64,000 nucleotides of DNA. Origin: Ancylostoma caninum. Its lineage: Eukaryota > Nematoda > Chromadorea > Rhabditida > Ancylostomatidae. How positions within the stretch are numbered: the first letter of the stretch is position 1; each line of letters starts with the position of its first letter. A program made the translations under genes and the position numbers. A model generated the notes under the pieces. The model was not told the origin of the DNA. It saw only the letters and a program-made list of their open reading frames with translations, and made no database searches. This document shows, piece after piece, positions 61,441 to 64,000 of the stretch. The stretch spans positions 682,001-746,000 of the forward strand of contig JBAJFG010000433.1 of the NCBI GenBank assembly GCA_037903475.1, given 5' to 3'.

Positions 61441-62638
61441 CAAGCAGCATTAGGTTTTGGTGAGAACATCCATAGCATAGTGAAATAGAAGACCAGCTAA
61501 CACTAGTATAACCCCATCAAAAGTGACCCTATTGATGAGGGATCCCTGCAGTATAAATAACAAAAAAAGGGGGATTAACGTAACAACTGATTTTTGATTC
61601 TCGAAGAATGAACAATTGAACAATAAATTCTGATTCTTACCTCATTTGATGGGAGTTCTGATCCATTTTTGGGGTGCAGTAGCATATAGTTGATGTTTAG
61701 GACATTATCGCTTTTATAAAGAATGGTAGCGTATTGATTTTCGTTTTGCAGACGGTTAGGTCTCGTCAGTTTCTCTAACCTTCCATCATATGAAAAAGCG
61801 CAAAGACGGTGATGGAGGGCGGATGCGCAGATTTGCGACGAGTACCGATTAGTGGATAACGCGAAAGGAGAATGTGCAGACAGCGCCTTAGGCTGGATCC
61901 TCGCGAGACCTGCGATTTCATGGCCGCCCCATACTCAGACAATAGGTGCGGCCGGCCCGCTCGACCATCGCGGCCGAGCGGCTAGGCGGCGGACCACGAT
62001 TCGAGGTGTGCTTCTTTAGCGGCCGAGCGGCCGGCGTTCGTTCGCGCTGGGGTCCTGGAGCGACCGGCGGGTCGGCCATGTCTCATGACGTGGCACTTTA
62101 TCTGCCGGGCGGACTTTCACATAGATATGCAAGTAGATGCGAGATTTTGGTATTTTTGGAGCAAAAATGTGGGGAGACTTGGGAAATTGTTTTGCTTATT
62201 GTTTGTTTAATGAAATTACATGTTTAATAGCCCTAAGTACCAAGTCACTGTGATTTCATTTGGGTGTGAACGCTTTCACATGTGTGGTGATGGATGGGCG
62301 GGACAAAAATAGTGTTTGGTATCAAGAAAAAACAATCAGTGCTTGGTTTCGAGTAAAATAAATATTTTCTCCACTTCTCATCCAGTACAAATTTCGCGCC
62401 AAATGTAAAATTATAGGGCAGAGAATACCGTAACCGCAACACTCTGCGATTGTGAAATCAGCATGCGATAATTGAATATTCCACCTCTTAAGTGCCACCT
62501 TTTCAGTAGTTTCAGTTTCTTCTTCTATCTTAAGGTGTCCATTATTTTCTATAACGCTGTATTTTGAACACGTACACCCGAAGTCGTGTATTGTTTGCTA
62601 TGATTTTTTGGATGTTCGCCATGTTCTGAAACTTTTAG
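61441..62638. other. Non-coding sequence with a polypurine tract and a GC-rich patch
   Basis: A polypurine run (AAAAAAAGGGGGA) lies near 61562-61575, where the 3' polypurine tract of the BEL element would be expected, but no LTR pair could be matched. Positions 61945-62085 are strikingly GC-rich with repeated 'gcggccgagcgg' words. The rest is AT-rich and presumably upstream of the gene that starts by 62639. Confidence 0.45.
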
Positions 62639-64000
62639 GTCTTGCGATGCCGATTTCTTCGTCATTGTCATTTAATGGACTTCCAGCACCAAGGTTACCA
62701 CAGATAGGCATACGGGCTTACGGAGGTAGGTGAAGTTATTTATGCAAATTTATGATTGTAGGGCAGTTAAAAGAATTTTTCTGAAAATGTAATGTGCATA
62801 AAGAGATTGGTTCATTTACTTGTTTATTTCCGCTCTTCTTCATCTTTCTCCTTTTGCTATTGGTATTCTGTGGCCGTTCCCATCGTTTTGCACGGCCGAC
62901 CGAAAGACGCAAGGGTGATAAGGAATATCCAAAACGAAATCTTGGGACGCGTGGGATGGTCCAATGTGACCCCTGCTTGCAGTGGTAGTAGAGCAGCAGT
63001 GGTTGTGAACTTATTTGGCGATTCTTTAGCTGCTGTAGAAGAAGAACTACGGCAAATACATGAGAGAGTACATGAGCGACGAATTCCTGCCCTTCAACAA
63101 CGAAACGAAGTAAACTTAAGCAGCAGGAGAGATAACATTGAGGAAATAGGTTCTTTGTACTGGGTTAACTTGCACAAATCAATTCTGTAGATGAGTTATC
63201 TAGATTTCCTTTCGACGATTCCGATGTGGACGGAAATGGGCCTAACAATTCGCATTATCGTCATCTACGAGACGTCCCAAGCACTAGTAGTCATCTAAGA
63301 GAAGATGCCGCAAGCATGAGTTAGTCATATTACACTGAATCTTGATCTGTACCAACAACGACAAACTTACCCAGGTGTCCAGGACCGTATCATGTATTAC
63401 GCCATGTATATCCAACATTTTGGGATTTCTTCTGAGGAACTTCTGCGTATGGAGGAACTGATGAAGGTTCTTTATGGAACTTCTCCCCCTGTTTCGGTAA
63501 GACTGCACCCACTGTGAACTTGGGTTTGAGTCACTATGGGACAAAGGCGGGTAGGTGTGTCTGCGGTCATTTCAGTCAAAACCTTTCCAGCACTTGACGA
63601 TCGACACGTACGAATTCACGAACGATTTTACTATTCATGCACATGAAAACATGAATGTGAGTGGAAACGAGTGGGCATCGAACGGCAGGAACTTACCTCC
63701 CAAATTTGCTTCATGAAGACCCACAACCTGTAAACAGTGGTGCAGGAATGTTTGGTCCAGTCTTTGATGTGATGTAGATTGGTGTTTAGTATCACGAAGA
63801 CGTGGAAAAATTCTATAAGGACATCTTACTTGCGTACGACAAGGAGCGATACTATTACTGGGCTTCATGCACCGAAGCAATGGACGAGTCTACGGATGCC
63901 TGTTTCAATCGCGGCTGCAGTATTTACGGGTTGGAGCTGGCGTTGTGCGGCTCCTTGCGAACATCACATTTTTTTTGTAAAATTGTTCAGGCAAAACATC
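62639..64000 (+). CDS. Unrecognised host gene, at least 7 exons, runs off the right edge
   Basis: Hand-built exons 62639-62725, about 62907-63149, 63191-63319, 63375-63496, 63576-63656, 63790-63929 and 63991 onward join in one open frame. Introns have GT-AG ends and sizes of 181, 41, 55, 79, 133 and 61 bases. The product contains LPAPRLPQIGIRAYG, a helical region EEELRQIHERVHERRIPALQ, an acidic stretch PFDDSDVDGNG, then MYYAMYIQHFGISSEELLRM, LTIDTYEFTNDFTIHAHENM, FYKDILLAYDKERYYYW and a Cys-containing end CTEAMDESTDACFNRGC. I do not recognise the family. The second exon's start is the weakest point. It is transcribed away from the M1 gene. Confidence 0.6.
63375..63496 (+). CDS. Exon of the right-edge gene
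   Basis: The acceptor is 'acttacccag' and the donor 'gtaaga'. It encodes VQDRIMYYAMYIQHFGISSE, then ELLRMEELMKVLYGTSPPVS. The phase fits both neighbours. Confidence 0.65.
63576..63656 (+). CDS. Exon of the right-edge gene
   Basis: Exactly 27 codons between 'catttcag' and the consensus donor 'gtgagt'. It encodes SKPFQHLTIDTYEFTNDFTI and HAHENMN. Confidence 0.65.
63790..63929 (+). CDS. Exon of the right-edge gene
   Basis: Starts after 'ttggtgtttag' and ends at 'gttgga'. It encodes YHEDVEKFYKDILLAYDKER, YYYWASCTEAMDESTDACFN and RGCSIY. The next acceptor 'ttgttcag' lies at 63990, and the split Gly codon joins correctly. Confidence 0.65.

Noticed and set aside
62794..62988. ORF with a strongly hydrophobic segment as a small membrane protein
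   Set aside because: It lies in a T-rich intron just before an exon of the right-edge gene and ends in the exon in a different frame; most likely a chance frame.

Overview
The window looks like nuclear DNA from a parasitic clade V nematode; hookworm-like (Necator/Ancylostoma) is my inference. Evidence: very short introns (41-67 bp) with T-rich 3' splice sites ending in CAG or TAG, beside multi-kilobase introns packed with transposons, and a repeat mix of RTE and CR1 non-LTR elements, BEL/Pao with an envelope-like gene, Penelope-like elements, mariner/Tc1 and TTAA-flanked MITEs. I see no rRNA, convincing tRNA, operon or CRISPR array.

The backbone is one minus-strand gene for an M1-family zinc aminopeptidase. 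Ten coding exons can be placed at splice-site resolution between 50319 and 9846 (about 388 codons over 40.5 kb), all joining in phase. They hold the GAMEN motif, the HEXXH-18-E zinc site and the catalytic-tyrosine segment. The N-terminal exons lie upstream of 50319 and the C-terminal exons below 9846; neither set was found with confidence. Its four large introns (8.4, 14.3, 6.9 and 9.2 kb) carry most of the mobile elements. One intron also holds two plus-strand exons of an unrecognised gene (27115-27774). A second host gene enters at the right edge on the plus strand (62639 to beyond 64000), with at least seven exons and mini-introns; I do not recognise its product.

Layout. 1-9.8 kb: dispersed repeats, a hairpin and weak exon candidates. 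13.5-16.8 kb: a full-length RTE element with intact 1015-residue ORF and a 20-bp target-site duplication. 17.9-21.3 kb: two Tc1-type TIR elements, one containing a MITE. 23.3-24.2 kb: mariner. 28.6-35 kb: decayed CR1-like element split by a MITE, a GAAT microsatellite and two RTE fragments. 35.2-38.4 kb: Penelope-like fragments joined by a 28-bp palindrome. 43-45 kb: 59/50-bp minisatellite beside a Penelope-type endonuclease fragment. 45.4-48.05 kb: 5'-truncated RTE element with two nonsense codons. 49.3-49.7 kb: MITE eight bases inside an M1 intron. 52.2-53.9 kb: RTE fossil and a second mariner. 54.2-58.2 kb: Penelope-related RT copies with the same minisatellite family, including a 247-bp higher-order repeat. 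58.7-61.4 kb: BEL/Pao remnant with gag and envelope-like parts but no pol.

The most unusual signal is the recurrent link between one minisatellite family (59-bp and 50-bp units, with conserved flanks) and Penelope-type reverse transcriptases, together with short-spacer perfect palindromes at breakpoints in these elements. All exon models were derived by hand from splice signals and protein motifs; no alignment search was run.
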